Assembly: GCA_903896925.1 (NCBI GenBank)
Contig: CAITZM010000117.1
Coordinates: 1-64,000 of the forward strand
Length of the DNA stretch: 64,000 nucleotides
Reading direction: 5' to 3'
Source: an uncultured Lentisphaerota bacterium
Lineage (GTDB): Bacteria > Verrucomicrobiota > Kiritimatiellia > CAIQIC01
In this document: piece by piece, positions 39,678 to 49,071 of the stretch
Numbering within the stretch: the stretch's first letter is position 1
How the letters are laid out: each line of letters opens with the position of its first letter
Notes under the pieces: generated by a model
Database searches by the model: none
The model's input: the letters and a program-made list of their open reading frames with translations, nothing else
What the model was told of the DNA's origin: nothing
Made by a program: the position numbers and the translations under genes

Positions 39678-40655
39678 ATGCCCGCCATCATCCAATGTGA
39701 ACTCTGTCCCCGCGCCTGCGAGATCGCGCCGGGCGGGCGCGGCGAGTGCCGCGTGCGCGTCAACCTCGACGGCCGCCTGCGCGCGGTGACCTACGGCTAT
39801 CCCTGCACGCTGCACATCGATCCGGTTGAGAAAAAACCGGTCTTCCACTTTCTGCCGGGCACCCCGACGCTCTCGCTGGCGACGGTCGGCTGCAACCTGC
39901 ATTGCAAGAACTGCCAGAACTGGGAGATCTCCCAGCGCAATCCCGAGGACGTCGAGGCCGCCGAGGTGCCGCCGGCGCGCCTGGTCGAACTGGCCCGGCA
40001 AAACCACTGTCCCTCGCTTTCCTACACCTATACCGACCCGGTGATCTACTACGAGTACACGCTGGACACCTGCACGGCCGCGCGCGCGGCGGGGCTGAAA
40101 AACATCCTCGTCACCGCCGGCTACATCAATCCCGATCCGGCCCGCGAGCTGTTCCGCGTGGCGGATGCCGTCCGCATCGACTTGAAGGCCCTGAGCGACA
40201 AGTTTTACCGCGAGGTCTGTGACGCGACCCTGCGGCCGGTGCTCGACACGATCGTGCTCGCCCGGGAGATGAAACTGGCGGTTGAGCTGGTCCACCTCAT
40301 CATTCCGACGCTCAACGATGCGGATGACGACTTGAAGAAACTCTGCGACTGGGTCGTGCAGCATGCCGGCCGCGACGTGCCGCTGCACTTCTCGGCGTTC
40401 CATCCGCAACACAAGCTGGCGCACCTGCCGCCGACGCCGGTCGCGACCCTGCATCGCGCCCGCGACCTCGCGCGCGCCGCCGGCCTGCAGTTTGTGTATC
40501 TCGGCAACATCCTCGAGCACGATGCCGCCAACACCTATTGCCCGAAGTGCAGCAAGCTGCTCATCGGCCGCACCGGCTTCAGCCTGCTGGAAAACCGGCT
40601 GCGCGCCGGCCATTGTCCCGACTGCGGCATGGAGATCCCCGGCGTATGGAACTGA
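39678..40655 (+). CDS. amrS: AmrS-type radical SAM protein (AmmeMemoRadiSam)
   Basis: 325 residues. A Cys pair (CELCPRACEI) opens the protein. The radical-SAM iron-sulfur motif is C-x3-C-x2-C in CNLHCKNC (about 74-81), then SYTYTDPVIYYEYTLDTC and an A-x-R-I-D-L-K segment (VADAVRIDLKAL). The C-terminus carries a zinc-like set of cysteines (CPKC...CPDC). AmrS homologues are related to pyruvate-formate-lyase activating enzymes; in AmmeMemoRadiSam systems they occur with a MEMO and an AMMECR1 gene. Neither partner is seen in the window. The end overlaps a small Tat-type gene at 40646. Confidence 0.88.
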   Translation: MPAIIQCELCPRACEIAPGGRGECRVRVNLDGRLRAVTYGYPCTLHIDPVEKKPVFHFLPGTPTLSLATVGCNLHCKNCQNWEISQRNPEDVEAAEVPPARLVELARQNHCPSLSYTYTDPVIYYEYTLDTCTAARAAGLKNILVTAGYINPDPARELFRVADAVRIDLKALSDKFYREVCDATLRPVLDTIVLAREMKLAVELVHLIIPTLNDADDDLKKLCDWVVQHAGRDVPLHFSAFHPQHKLAHLPPTPVATLHRARDLARAAGLQFVYLGNILEHDAANTYCPKCSKLLIGRTGFSLLENRLRAGHCPDCGMEIPGVWN

Positions 40656-40840
40656 AGCGCAGAAATTTCATCGCGGTGAGCGGCGCCGCGCTGCTCGCGG
40701 CGGCCACGGGTGGCTGGAGCTGGCTGCGCCGCCAGCCGCCGGTGCGCTGGCTGGTCGCGGTCCGCGGCGGCCGCTATCCCGGGCCCGTCAGGCCGCTGGA
40801 CGAACGCGGCCTGAAAAAGCCGGGCCGCTGGGTGGGCTGA
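40646..40840 (+). CDS. 64-residue twin-arginine signal protein
   Basis: MELKRRNFIAVSGAALLAAATGG is a clear Tat-type N-terminus; the remaining 40 residues are basic and proline-rich (RWLVAVRGGRYPGPVRPLDE). The gene overlaps amrS by 10 bp, so it is translationally coupled. Such tiny proteins are known beside some radical SAM genes and may be membrane anchors or secretion chaperones. I recognise no characterised homologue. The frame continues beyond the amrS stop and ends at 40840. Confidence 0.5.
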   Translation: MELKRRNFIAVSGAALLAAATGGWSWLRRQPPVRWLVAVRGGRYPGPVRPLDERGLKKPGRWVG

Positions 40841-40857
40841 AAGTACGCGCTTGGGTG

Positions 40858-41556
40858 TCAGGCTTTCTGCATGTCGGCCAGCACGGCCCGGGCGGCGGCG
40901 ACCGGGTCGGCGGCTTCCAGGATCGGGCGGCCGACCACCAGGAAACTGGCGCCATCCCTGACCGCGGAGGCGGGCGTCGCCACGCGCTTCTGATCGCCCA
41001 CGGCGTCGCTGGGCAGCCGGATGCCCGGCGTCACGAGCAGCGGCAGCGGGCCGAGTTTCTGGCGCATCGCGCCGACTTCCTGCGCGGAGCAGACAAGTCC
41101 ATCCATGCCGCTGCCGACCGCCAGTTCGCCGAGCGCCAGCACCTGTTGCGCCGGGGTGCGCTGCACGCCGAGGTCGTTCAGGTCGCTCTGGTCGAGGCTG
41201 GTCAGAACGGTGACGGCGACCAGTTTCGGCGCGGCCGGGCCGAAGGCGCGCGCGGCCTCGGCGGCGGCGCGCAGCATCGCCCGCCCGCCCGCGGCGTGCA
41301 GGGTGAGCATGAAGACGTTGTACTTGGCCGCCGCCTGCACCGCGCGCTCGACCGTGCGCGGGATGTCGTGGAGCTTGAGGTCGAGGAAGATTTTCTTGCC
41401 GAGCGCCGCGATCGGCTTGAGCACGTCCGGCCCCTCGGCGATGAACAATTCCAGCCCGACTTTGACGAACAAGACTTCGGGCGGGAGCTTCTCCACGGCG
41501 GCCACCGCGGCGGCGCCATCCGGCACATCCAACGCTACGATCAGTTCTGGTTTCAT
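40858..41556 (-). CDS. pyrF: Orotidine 5'-phosphate decarboxylase
   Basis: 232 residues. The catalytic Asp/Lys network D-x-K-x-x-D is present in FLDLKLHDIPRTV (about 58-70); VALDVPD at the N-terminus, MLTLHAAGG, LVTPGIRLPSD and GASFLVVGRPI at the phosphate-binding end complete the TIM-barrel pattern. It converts OMP to UMP in the last step of de novo pyrimidine synthesis. It is convergent with the amrS/Tat pair and divergent from the beta-helix gene. Complete and standard length. Confidence 0.95.
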   Translation of the reverse strand: MKPELIVALDVPDGAAAVAAVEKLPPEVLFVKVGLELFIAEGPDVLKPIAALGKKIFLDLKLHDIPRTVERAVQAAAKYNVFMLTLHAAGGRAMLRAAAEAARAFGPAAPKLVAVTVLTSLDQSDLNDLGVQRTPAQQVLALGELAVGSGMDGLVCSAQEVGAMRQKLGPLPLLVTPGIRLPSDAVGDQKRVATPASAVRDGASFLVVGRPILEAADPVAAARAVLADMQKA

Positions 41557-41599
41557 AAAGTTTCCTTTGCGGGCGGCGATTTAACCACTCCGGCCCCGG

Positions 41600-41627
41600 A
41601 AAATACAGCCGCGTTTTTTCTCGACAA
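41600..41627 (-). promoter_or_regulatory. pyrF promoter candidate
   Basis: Minus strand TTGTCG (41627-41622), 16-bp spacer, TATTTT (41605-41600), about 45 bp before the pyrF ATG. Confidence 0.4.
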
Positions 41628-41657
41628 GCGGACGGCGAAAACCAACATTCCAGCCCC

Positions 41658-43775
41658 ATGAACTACCGCATCCTTTCCTTGGCGGCCTGCCTCGCCGGCG
41701 GGCTGAGCTGTGTGACCGTCTGCCGGGCCGATGCCGTGCGCCCGGACATGTATGTTGCGACCAACGGCAATGACGCGTGGAGCGGCCGCCTGGCGGCGGC
41801 CAACGCGGCCCGGTCCGATGGCCCGCTGGCCACCCTGCAAGGTGCGCGCGACAGGTTGCGGGCGCTGCGCAAAACGGGTGGACCGGCGCAGCCCTGCGTG
41901 GTGCAATTCCAGGGCGGCACCTATGCCCTCCGGCAGGCCGTTGAATTATCCGCCGCGGATTCCGGCACGGCCGCCGCTCCCGTGGTGTATCGGGCCGAGC
42001 CCGGCGCCAGCGTGCGGCTGACCGGCGGGCGCGAGGTGACGAACTGGCGCACGGTGACCGATGCGGCGGTGCTCGCGCGCCTGCCGGAAGAAGTCCGCGC
42101 GCAGGTGCAGGTGGCCGATCTGCGGGCCCAGGGCATCACGGACTTCGGCAAGCTCAGCGTGCGCGGTTTCGGCGCAGGCAACCCCTCCGCCGAGGCCGAA
42201 CTCTTCCTGAACGATGAGCCCATGACGCTGGCGCGTTGGCCTAACGAAGGGTTCCGCAAAGTGACGTCGGCGCGCGACCCCCGGGTCAACGTGACCGATG
42301 CCGAGCGTGTCGCGCGTTGGGCGCAGGAAGCGGCGCCCTGGGTGTTCGCCTACTGGCACCACGACTGGGCCGAACTCTATGAGCCGTTGCAGGGCGTGCA
42401 GCCTGCGAGCAACGCCTTGCTGCGGACCCAGTCCATAAAGCCGGTCTATGGGATCACGGCCAAAGTCGCGCGCTGGTACGGGCTCAATCTGCTGTCCGAG
42501 ATCGATCGCCCCGGCGAATATTACCTCGACCGGGCCAACGGGCTGCTCTACTTCCTTCCGCCGCAGCAAGGCGGACGCGCGGTGCTCTCCCTGGCGGAGT
42601 CCCTCATCCGCGCCGAGAAACTGGCCCATGTGACCTTCCAAGGTTTCATCCTGGAAGCTTGCCGCGGCACGGCCCTCAGCCTCAAGGGCGGCACGAATTG
42701 CGCCGTGGTTGGTTGCACCATCCGCAACACGGGTCACAACGGGGTGGTCGTGTCGGGCGGGGTGGGGCACACGGTCTACGGTTGCGATGTCTCGCAGGTC
42801 GGCACCGGCGGCATCGCGATGAGCGGCGGCGACCGGCGCACGCTGACGGCGGCGGGCCACAACGTGGAGAACAACCATGTGCATCATTTCGGCCGCCGCG
42901 CCCGCACCTATCAGCCCGGCATCCGCGTGGACGGCGTGGGCAACCGCATCGCGCACAACCTGGTCCACGACGGGCCGCACATGGCGCTGGCCGCCGGCGG
43001 CAACGACCACGTGGTGGAGTACAACGAGATCCACAACGTGGTGGAGGAAAGCGGCGATGCCGGCGCCTACTACGTCGGCCGCGACTGGACCCAGCGCGGC
43101 AATGTGCTGCGCTATAACTACTGGCACCAGATCGTCGGCGGCACCGGCTATGGCGGCATGACCATCTACCTCGACGACCAGCACTGCGGGCACACGATCC
43201 AGGGCAATATTTTCGAGCGCTGCTCCCAGGCGGTCTTCATCGGCGGCGGCGACGACAACGTCGTGACGAACAACGTGTTCCTCGGTTGCTGGAAGGCCGC
43301 GCATCTCGACAACCGCGGCATGGGCTGGCAGAAGAAAGCCACCGATGACTTGAAGGGCGAGCTCCGGTCCCATCTGCGCTCCATGCCGTACACCAATGAG
43401 CTCTGGCGCGCGCGGTACCCCGCGCTGGTGGGCATCCTGGAGGACGAGCCCGGCATCCCGAAGCGCAATGTTTTCGCCCGCAACCTCAGCGCCGGTGGCG
43501 TCTGGGAAGACATCAGCAAGACCATCCGCGCCTATCAGACGGTGACGAACAACCTGGTGTTTGACGCCGAGCCCGGTTGGGTGCAACTGGTCAAGGACGC
43601 CAACGGTCGGCCCGTCCGGCTTGACTTCAAGGATCCGGCCGCCGTGCAGGCGCTCGGCTTCGTGCCGGTGCCGGTGGAAAAAATGGGCCTCTACCAGGAC
43701 CCGCGCCGCGCCTCCTGGCCCGTGCCGCATGCGGTGCGCCCGGTGAAACTGCCGGAAGCCAAGGCGAAGAAATAA
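41658..43775 (+). CDS. Secreted right-handed beta-helix protein, GH141-like
   Basis: 705 residues with a signal peptide. After the leader comes MYVATNGNDAWSGRL and DGPLATLQGARDRLRAL, the opening typical of PVC/Bacteroidetes beta-helix glycan hydrolases related to GH141. Coiled beta-helix rungs with repeating N/G/H patterns follow (VVGCTIRNTGHNGVVVSGGVGHTVYGC and NNHVHHFG), then a loop with HDGPHMALAAGGNDHVVEYNEIHNVVEESGDAGAYYVGRDWTQRG. GH141 members have alpha-L-fucosidase or xylanase activity. Pectate-lyase-like alternatives cannot be excluded. Together with the GH29 and GH95 genes elsewhere in the window it would fit degradation of complex fucose-containing polysaccharides. Confidence 0.75.
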   Translation: MNYRILSLAACLAGGLSCVTVCRADAVRPDMYVATNGNDAWSGRLAAANAARSDGPLATLQGARDRLRALRKTGGPAQPCVVQFQGGTYALRQAVELSAADSGTAAAPVVYRAEPGASVRLTGGREVTNWRTVTDAAVLARLPEEVRAQVQVADLRAQGITDFGKLSVRGFGAGNPSAEAELFLNDEPMTLARWPNEGFRKVTSARDPRVNVTDAERVARWAQEAAPWVFAYWHHDWAELYEPLQGVQPASNALLRTQSIKPVYGITAKVARWYGLNLLSEIDRPGEYYLDRANGLLYFLPPQQGGRAVLSLAESLIRAEKLAHVTFQGFILEACRGTALSLKGGTNCAVVGCTIRNTGHNGVVVSGGVGHTVYGCDVSQVGTGGIAMSGGDRRTLTAAGHNVENNHVHHFGRRARTYQPGIRVDGVGNRIAHNLVHDGPHMALAAGGNDHVVEYNEIHNVVEESGDAGAYYVGRDWTQRGNVLRYNYWHQIVGGTGYGGMTIYLDDQHCGHTIQGNIFERCSQAVFIGGGDDNVVTNNVFLGCWKAAHLDNRGMGWQKKATDDLKGELRSHLRSMPYTNELWRARYPALVGILEDEPGIPKRNVFARNLSAGGVWEDISKTIRAYQTVTNNLVFDAEPGWVQLVKDANGRPVRLDFKDPAAVQALGFVPVPVEKMGLYQDPRRASWPVPHAVRPVKLPEAKAKK

Positions 43776-44197
43776 GCTTCGCGCCGTTCCGCGTACTCGC
43801 TCGCCGCTCAGCCACAGGACCCGTCGGGAGGGCGAGCGTCCCCGCGAGCCGCGCGCTGAACAATCGCGGAAACGAGGTGCATTCTCGCTCTGCTTGCGTG
43901 GCCGAATCTCCTCAAAAGCCAGCGCAGAAAAGGAAGCCGCACCGCGCAGCCACAGGGTCCCATCGGGGAGGGCGAGCGTACTCGCGAGCCGTACTTGTGC
44001 CGCAACCCTTCCGGCTGCTAATGCGGCAGATCTCCGGGTTCATTCGAATGCTGACTGTTTCGAACAGCCAACGGTTTCACAACTCCCGGCTCGCGAGTAC
44101 GCTCGCCCTCACGGTTGATCAGCATACGTTGGGTTGAACCAGGCGTGAGCGTCTTCGCAACGCGCCGCGCTCAACGACCCGTGCCCGCGGTGTGAGG
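43776..44197. repeat. Intergenic region with three GGGAGGGCGAGC repeats
   Basis: No gene is visible. Copies of the GGGAGGGCGAGCG/GCGAGCC element lie at 43826-43850 and 43966-43990 on the plus strand and 44088-44110 reversed, with a CGCAGCCACAGGNCCC sequence before the first two. The elements pair as GGC-GA-GCG with CGC-GA-GCC, giving a stem with tandem G-A mismatches. Confidence 0.7.
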
Positions 44198-44836
44198 TTA
44201 GAGCGCACCGGCGTGCATATCCGCGTGCCCATCGGCGAAGCCGACGGCGCGCCGGCCGTGGTGGTTGGCTTGGATTTCGCGGACGATGAGGGCTTCCGCG
44301 GGAGGTCCGAGTTCGGCGAGCCGCCGGCCGGGATTCACGATTTCATAACTGACGGCACGGTCCCGGGCCTGCGGGCAGTGGAGGAGTGACTGCGCGGGCG
44401 TTTCCTTGACGGCGTATTTTTCCACGTCGCCCCACGTTCTGGGCAAGGTTGCATCATGCTCCAGGGCATACTTCGCGCAGGCCAGGGTGCATTGCTGGAC
44501 GTTGTGCAGGCACGCCGCCTCTTGCGCCTTCGCGTGTCCGCCGGCGACCGCAGGCCGGGCCACCGCGAAAGCGATGGCGATCACGATGCACACCAATGGC
44601 AGCAAGGCGAAGCTGACCACGCCCATAATGATGCCCGCCAGCGCCTGGGTCCGGCCGCCGAGCGAGCCGTCCGAGGCGCCGATCCGCTTGAGCGCGAGGC
44701 TGCCGAGGATCAGCGCGGGGATGCCGGCGAGAATCGAGAGGCAGAGGATGGAGCAGATGCCCAGCACCAGGCAGGCGATGGCCAGTCCCGCGGTGCGCGG
44801 CCGCGCGGCTGGCGTGAGCGGTGGCGGTGTGTCCAT
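44198..44836 (-). CDS. DUF4190/H-X9-DG-like membrane protein, copy 1
   Basis: 212 residues. The N-terminus MDTPPPLTPAARPRTAGLAIACLVLG contains two membrane segments (about 15-45 and 70-95) as in DUF4190 proteins. A pseudopilin-like helical region (AQEAACLHNVQQCTLACAKYALEHD) follows and the end reads VGFADGHADMH, resembling the H-X9-DG signature of DUF1559 proteins. Such proteins abound in planctomycetes and relatives, with possible roles in type II secretion-like assemblies. It is a tandem paralogue of the next gene. The specific function is unknown. Confidence 0.75.
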   Translation of the reverse strand: MDTPPPLTPAARPRTAGLAIACLVLGICSILCLSILAGIPALILGSLALKRIGASDGSLGGRTQALAGIIMGVVSFALLPLVCIVIAIAFAVARPAVAGGHAKAQEAACLHNVQQCTLACAKYALEHDATLPRTWGDVEKYAVKETPAQSLLHCPQARDRAVSYEIVNPGRRLAELGPPAEALIVREIQANHHGRRAVGFADGHADMHAGAL

Positions 44837-44907
44837 GTTTCGATCCTTGCTCCGGGTGGCGGCGCGGCCTCAAACGGATGCCGGACGAGGGGTGGCCCGC
44901 CGCTCGG

Positions 44908-44954
44908 TCCAAGCCTTGGAAACTCCCGTGCGCCGTCTTCCCAGGCTTGGAAAA
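44908..44954. repeat. Two TCCAAG/CTTGGA palindromes between paralogues
   Basis: TCCAAGCCTTGGA at 44908-44920 and TTCCCAGGCTTGGAAAA at 44938-44954, members of the same family as those at 2080 and 56116. Confidence 0.5.
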
Positions 44955-44967
44955 CGGCGACAGCCCG

Positions 44968-45582
44968 CTACTTGTCGGCGCGCATCTCCACATGGCCATC
45001 GGCATAGCCCACGGAGTGCTTGCCGCGATGATTGTCTTTGATTTCGCGGATGATGACCGTCTTCTCGGGCTGTCCGAGGTCGTCGAGCCGTTTGCCGGGG
45101 TTTACCAGTTCATAGCGGCTGGCGGCGCCTTTCTCCGAAGGGCAGTGGAGTACCCGCTCTACCATCGCTTCGTTGCCCAGATATTTTTTCACATCGTCCA
45201 GCGAGTTGGGCAAGGCCGTGTCGTGGTCTTGCGCGTACATCTGGCAGGCGAGGGTGCACTGCCGGACATTATTCAGACAGGCCGCCTGGTGTGCGGCGGT
45301 GCGCGCGCTGCTCATGGCCGGCAGCATGAGCGCCGCTACGATGGGCAGCAGGAGGATGCTGATGCCCCCCATGACAAGACCGGCGATCGCCAGCCCTTTG
45401 CCGGTCAGCATGCCGGCAGATTGGCCGATCTTGTTGAGGGCGACGATGCCGAGAATCAACGCCGGGATGCCGGCGAGGATCGAGCCGCAAGAGACTGCCA
45501 GAATTCCCAGCACGAGGCTGGCGATGGCGAGGCCCGCGGTGCGCGGCAGCGATGCCGGGGTGAGCGGTGGCGGTGTTTCCAT
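44968..45582 (-). CDS. DUF4190/H-X9-DG-like membrane protein, copy 2
   Basis: 204 residues and the same architecture as copy 1: METPPPLTPASLPRTAGLAIASLVLG, two membrane segments, a helical NNVRQCTLACQMYAQDHD region, and GYADGHVEMR near the end. Pairwise the proteins share motifs along their whole length, showing tandem duplication, separated by 130 bp carrying TCCAAG/CTTGGA palindromes. DUF4190 plus a DUF1559-like tail is common in PVC bacteria. It could be an assembly or processing factor for surface appendages; the exact role is unknown. Confidence 0.75.
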   Translation of the reverse strand: METPPPLTPASLPRTAGLAIASLVLGILAVSCGSILAGIPALILGIVALNKIGQSAGMLTGKGLAIAGLVMGGISILLLPIVAALMLPAMSSARTAAHQAACLNNVRQCTLACQMYAQDHDTALPNSLDDVKKYLGNEAMVERVLHCPSEKGAASRYELVNPGKRLDDLGQPEKTVIIREIKDNHRGKHSVGYADGHVEMRADK

Positions 45583-45704
45583 GTTTTGTTCCTGTGTTTG
45601 AAGCCGGCCCGTGTGTACCCCTTATGCAGCCGGATTGCAATTCCGCGCCTTTGACCTTTTGCTTTCCGGCCGGTGTCCAAACTTGCTACGTTGCCCCTCG
45701 CATC

Positions 45705-46181
45705 ATGCAACCAACTGACACGGCCTCTAAAATATTGCTGCTTGGCCTCGGCAACGACATCCTCACCGATGACGCCATCGGCCTGCTCCTTGTCCGCAAA
45801 CTGCGCGACGAATTGGCCGCCGACCCGCGCCTTGACGTGCGCGAGACGCAGGAGATGGGCCTCGCGTTGCTCGACTTTCTCTCCGGCTACCGCGAGGTCG
45901 TCCTTGTGGATGCCATCCAGACCGGCCGCGTGCCGCCCGGTACGGTCCACGAACTAGACGCCGCCGGTCTGAAAAGCCTCACCGGGCGCACCCCGCACTT
46001 CCTGGGCGTCGGCGAAACCCTGGCCCTGGGCCAACAACTCGGGTTGCCGATGCCGGCGCGTGTCCGTATTTTCGCCGTCGAGGTCGCTGACGCCCACACC
46101 TTGGGCACGCAGCTCTCGCCCGACCTCGAGGCCGCCTTCCCGGCCATCCTCGTCCGCCTCCGAGCCGCGCTGTTCCTGTAA
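45705..46181 (+). CDS. Hydrogenase maturation protease-family protein (HyaD/HycI type)
   Basis: 158 residues from ATG 45705; upstream in-frame codons are non-homologous. The M52 peptidase motif GLGNDILTDDAIGL (about 11-24) contains the Asp that binds nickel, with other expected positions in VVLVDAIQTG (about 64-73) and AVEVADAHTLGTQLSPDL. Such proteases clip the C-terminus of [NiFe] hydrogenase large subunits. No hydrogenase gene is in the window, so it either serves a distant hydrogenase or another role. It faces away from the H-X9-DG pair and precedes purC by 99 bp. Confidence 0.85.
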   Translation: MQPTDTASKILLLGLGNDILTDDAIGLLLVRKLRDELAADPRLDVRETQEMGLALLDFLSGYREVVLVDAIQTGRVPPGTVHELDAAGLKSLTGRTPHFLGVGETLALGQQLGLPMPARVRIFAVEVADAHTLGTQLSPDLEAAFPAILVRLRAALFL

Positions 46182-46219
46182 AAGGACGTGAGAACTTTCC
46201 TCGGTCATCCGGCGGGAAA

Positions 46220-46248
46220 TTGACGGGGCGGCGCGGTTTGTGTACCTT
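46220..46248 (+). promoter_or_regulatory. purC promoter candidate
   Basis: TTGACG (46220-46225), 17-bp spacer, TACCTT (46243-46248), 32 bp before the ATG. Confidence 0.45.
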
Positions 46249-46280
46249 CCGGCCACGTTTTTTTTGAAAGAGGAGCAACC

Positions 46281-47177
<897 letters not shown>

Positions 47178-47186
47178 CCGGAGGCC

Positions 47187-48077
47187 ATGCAGGCGCTCGT
47201 CGAGAGATTTCTGGATTACGTCGCCGTCGAACGCGGCCTCTCCCCGAACACGCACGCCGCCTACGCGTCCGACCTGCGCTCCTTCAGCGGCTGGCTGCAG
47301 GGCCGCAAGCTCGGCACCCTCAACGCCGTCAAACGCGAGCACATCCTCGACTACCTGATGGACCAGAAGGAGAGCGGCCTCAAGACCACGTCGTTGTCGC
47401 GCCGGCTCGTCGCCATCAAGGTGTTCTTCCGGTTCCTCCAGCAGGAAAACCTGATGACGGCGAACGTCGCCGAGGTGATGGACTCGCCGCGCCTCTGGAA
47501 AATCCTGCCCGACACCCTGACCTACAAGGAGGTCGAACGCCTGCTCGCGTCGCCGGCGGCGAAGAGCAAGCTCTACCTGCGGGACCGCGCCCTGCTGGAG
47601 ACTTTTTACGCCTCGGGCCTGCGCGTCTCCGAGGTCGCCGGCCTGCGCGTCGAGGACGTGCACTTCGACGCGGGTTACGTCCGTTGCATCGGCAAGGGCA
47701 ACAAGGAGCGCGTCGTCCCGATCGGTGAGAGCGCCCGGGGCGCGCTGCGGGTCTACCTGGAGGGGCTGCGTCCGCAGTTGGCCGACCGTCATCCGGAGGT
47801 GACGGCGCTCTTCCTGACGCGCGCCAGCACGGCCCTCAGCCGCAAGACGCTGTGGAAGATGATCAAGCGCTATGCCCACGTCGCCGGCATCACCAAGCGC
47901 ATCTCGCCGCATACGCTGCGCCACAGCTTCGCCAGCCATCTGCTCGCCAACGGCGCGCCCCTGCGCGTGATCCAGGAGATGCTGGGGCACGCCGACATTG
48001 CCACGACACAGATCTATACCCATGTGGACCCCGCGCGTCTCAAGGCGATCCATGAAAAATTTCATCCGCGAGCGTGA
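47187..48077 (+). CDS. xer: Tyrosine recombinase XerC/XerD
   Basis: 296 residues: SAM-like N-terminal core-binding domain (about 1-90) and catalytic domain. The catalytic set is intact: Arg in ASGLRVSEVAGL (about 148), Lys in GKGNKERVVP (about 172), HTLRHSFASHLL (His/Arg about 246-249), His in LGHADIATTQIYTHV (about 271), and the nucleophile Tyr in QIYTHV. It resolves chromosome dimers at dif. Whether it is the C or D partner cannot be told here, and the dif site is not seen in the window. The preceding purC gene is only 9 bp upstream. Confidence 0.92.
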   Translation: MQALVERFLDYVAVERGLSPNTHAAYASDLRSFSGWLQGRKLGTLNAVKREHILDYLMDQKESGLKTTSLSRRLVAIKVFFRFLQQENLMTANVAEVMDSPRLWKILPDTLTYKEVERLLASPAAKSKLYLRDRALLETFYASGLRVSEVAGLRVEDVHFDAGYVRCIGKGNKERVVPIGESARGALRVYLEGLRPQLADRHPEVTALFLTRASTALSRKTLWKMIKRYAHVAGITKRISPHTLRHSFASHLLANGAPLRVIQEMLGHADIATTQIYTHVDPARLKAIHEKFHPRA

Positions 48078-48325
48078 CGCGGAAAATCGAAACCCGAAAT
48101 CCAAAAGAATGATCAAAACATCCACAAAGATCGCAAACGACAGGCTCCTGCTTTGTGGGCGGATCCTCCCGATCCCGCGGTGCCTGTCCGTTTGGGTTTG
48201 TTTCGCGGGACGGGACGTCCCGCTCATAAACGTGTGGCGTTTCTCTGGTCGCCATCTGCTTTCAGGTTTCAGGTCTCAAGTTTCAGGTTTTCGCTTTCAA
48301 CCCCCATTCACAAGGACGGCGTCCC
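48078..48325. other. Gap with a GGGACG palindrome and TTTCAGG repeats
   Basis: 248 bp without a gene. It holds a CGGGACGGGACGTCCCG hairpin (about 48207-48223) and several TTTCAGGTTTCAGG-like direct repeats (about 48259-48293). Confidence 0.55.
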
Positions 48326-49033
48326 ATGAGTCTTAGAAGTCTCCTGCAAAGTCCGTTCAAGGACCTGGAGAAAGCCCTTGGTTACCGCTTCCGCCGCCGC
48401 GCGCGGCTGGAATTGGCGTTGACGCATCCCTCGTTCCGGCACGAGGCGACGGATGTCTCCGAGGACAACCAGCGGCTCGAGTTTCTCGGTGATGCGGTGC
48501 TCGGCATGGTCGTCGCCGATCACCTCGTGGCCACGCACCTGGAACACGCCGAGGGCGAGTTGACGCGGCTGCGCAGCCAGATCGCGAACACCCAGGCCCT
48601 CGCGGTCATCGCGCGCGGCATCGGGCTGGGCGAGGCCCTGCGGCTCGGCCGCGGCGAGAGCCAGAACGGCGGCGCGCAGCGCGTGGGCAATCTCGCCGAC
48701 GCGCTGGAAGCGGTCATCGGCGCCGCGTATCTCGACGGTGGACTGAAGGCCGCCCAGAAAATTTTCGAGAAACTGTTCGTGCCGCCGCTGGAGAAGATCA
48801 CCGACGGCGACGGGGAGAACCCGAAAGGCTCCCTGCAGGAACTCTGCCAGAAGCTCTGGAAGATCAATCCCGAGTATCGGGTCGTCAGTGCCGAAGGCCC
48901 GGCCCATGCGCGCAGCTATTGCGTCGAGGCCGTCATCCGCGGCGAAGTCTACGGCAGCGGCCAGGGGCCCAATAAACGCGTCGCCGAATCCACCGCGGCT
49001 GCGGCCGCCCTCCTGCGCTTGCGGGCGGAATAA
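48326..49033 (+). CDS. rnc: Ribonuclease III
   Basis: 235 residues. The RNase III signature RLEFLGDAVLGMVVADHL (about 51-68) and the distal DALEAVIGAAYLDGG (about 129-143) contain the catalytic Glu/Asp residues. A C-terminal double-stranded RNA-binding domain (about 165-233) ends GPNKRVAESTAAAAALLRLR. It cleaves dsRNA in rRNA processing and mRNA or sRNA turnover. Start ATG 48326 follows CAAGGACGG. The structured RNAs near 25.2 kb are plausible substrates, which is speculation. Confidence 0.95.
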   Translation: MSLRSLLQSPFKDLEKALGYRFRRRARLELALTHPSFRHEATDVSEDNQRLEFLGDAVLGMVVADHLVATHLEHAEGELTRLRSQIANTQALAVIARGIGLGEALRLGRGESQNGGAQRVGNLADALEAVIGAAYLDGGLKAAQKIFEKLFVPPLEKITDGDGENPKGSLQELCQKLWKINPEYRVVSAEGPAHARSYCVEAVIRGEVYGSGQGPNKRVAESTAAAAALLRLRAE

Positions 49034-49071
49034 GCCGGGCGAACGGCACCTTGGCTGCGGGGCCTTCCAAC

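Noticed and set aside
44192-45657. Plus-strand frames opposite the DUF4190 pair
   Set aside because: Antisense shadows; the minus-strand proteins show clear membrane segments and paralogy.
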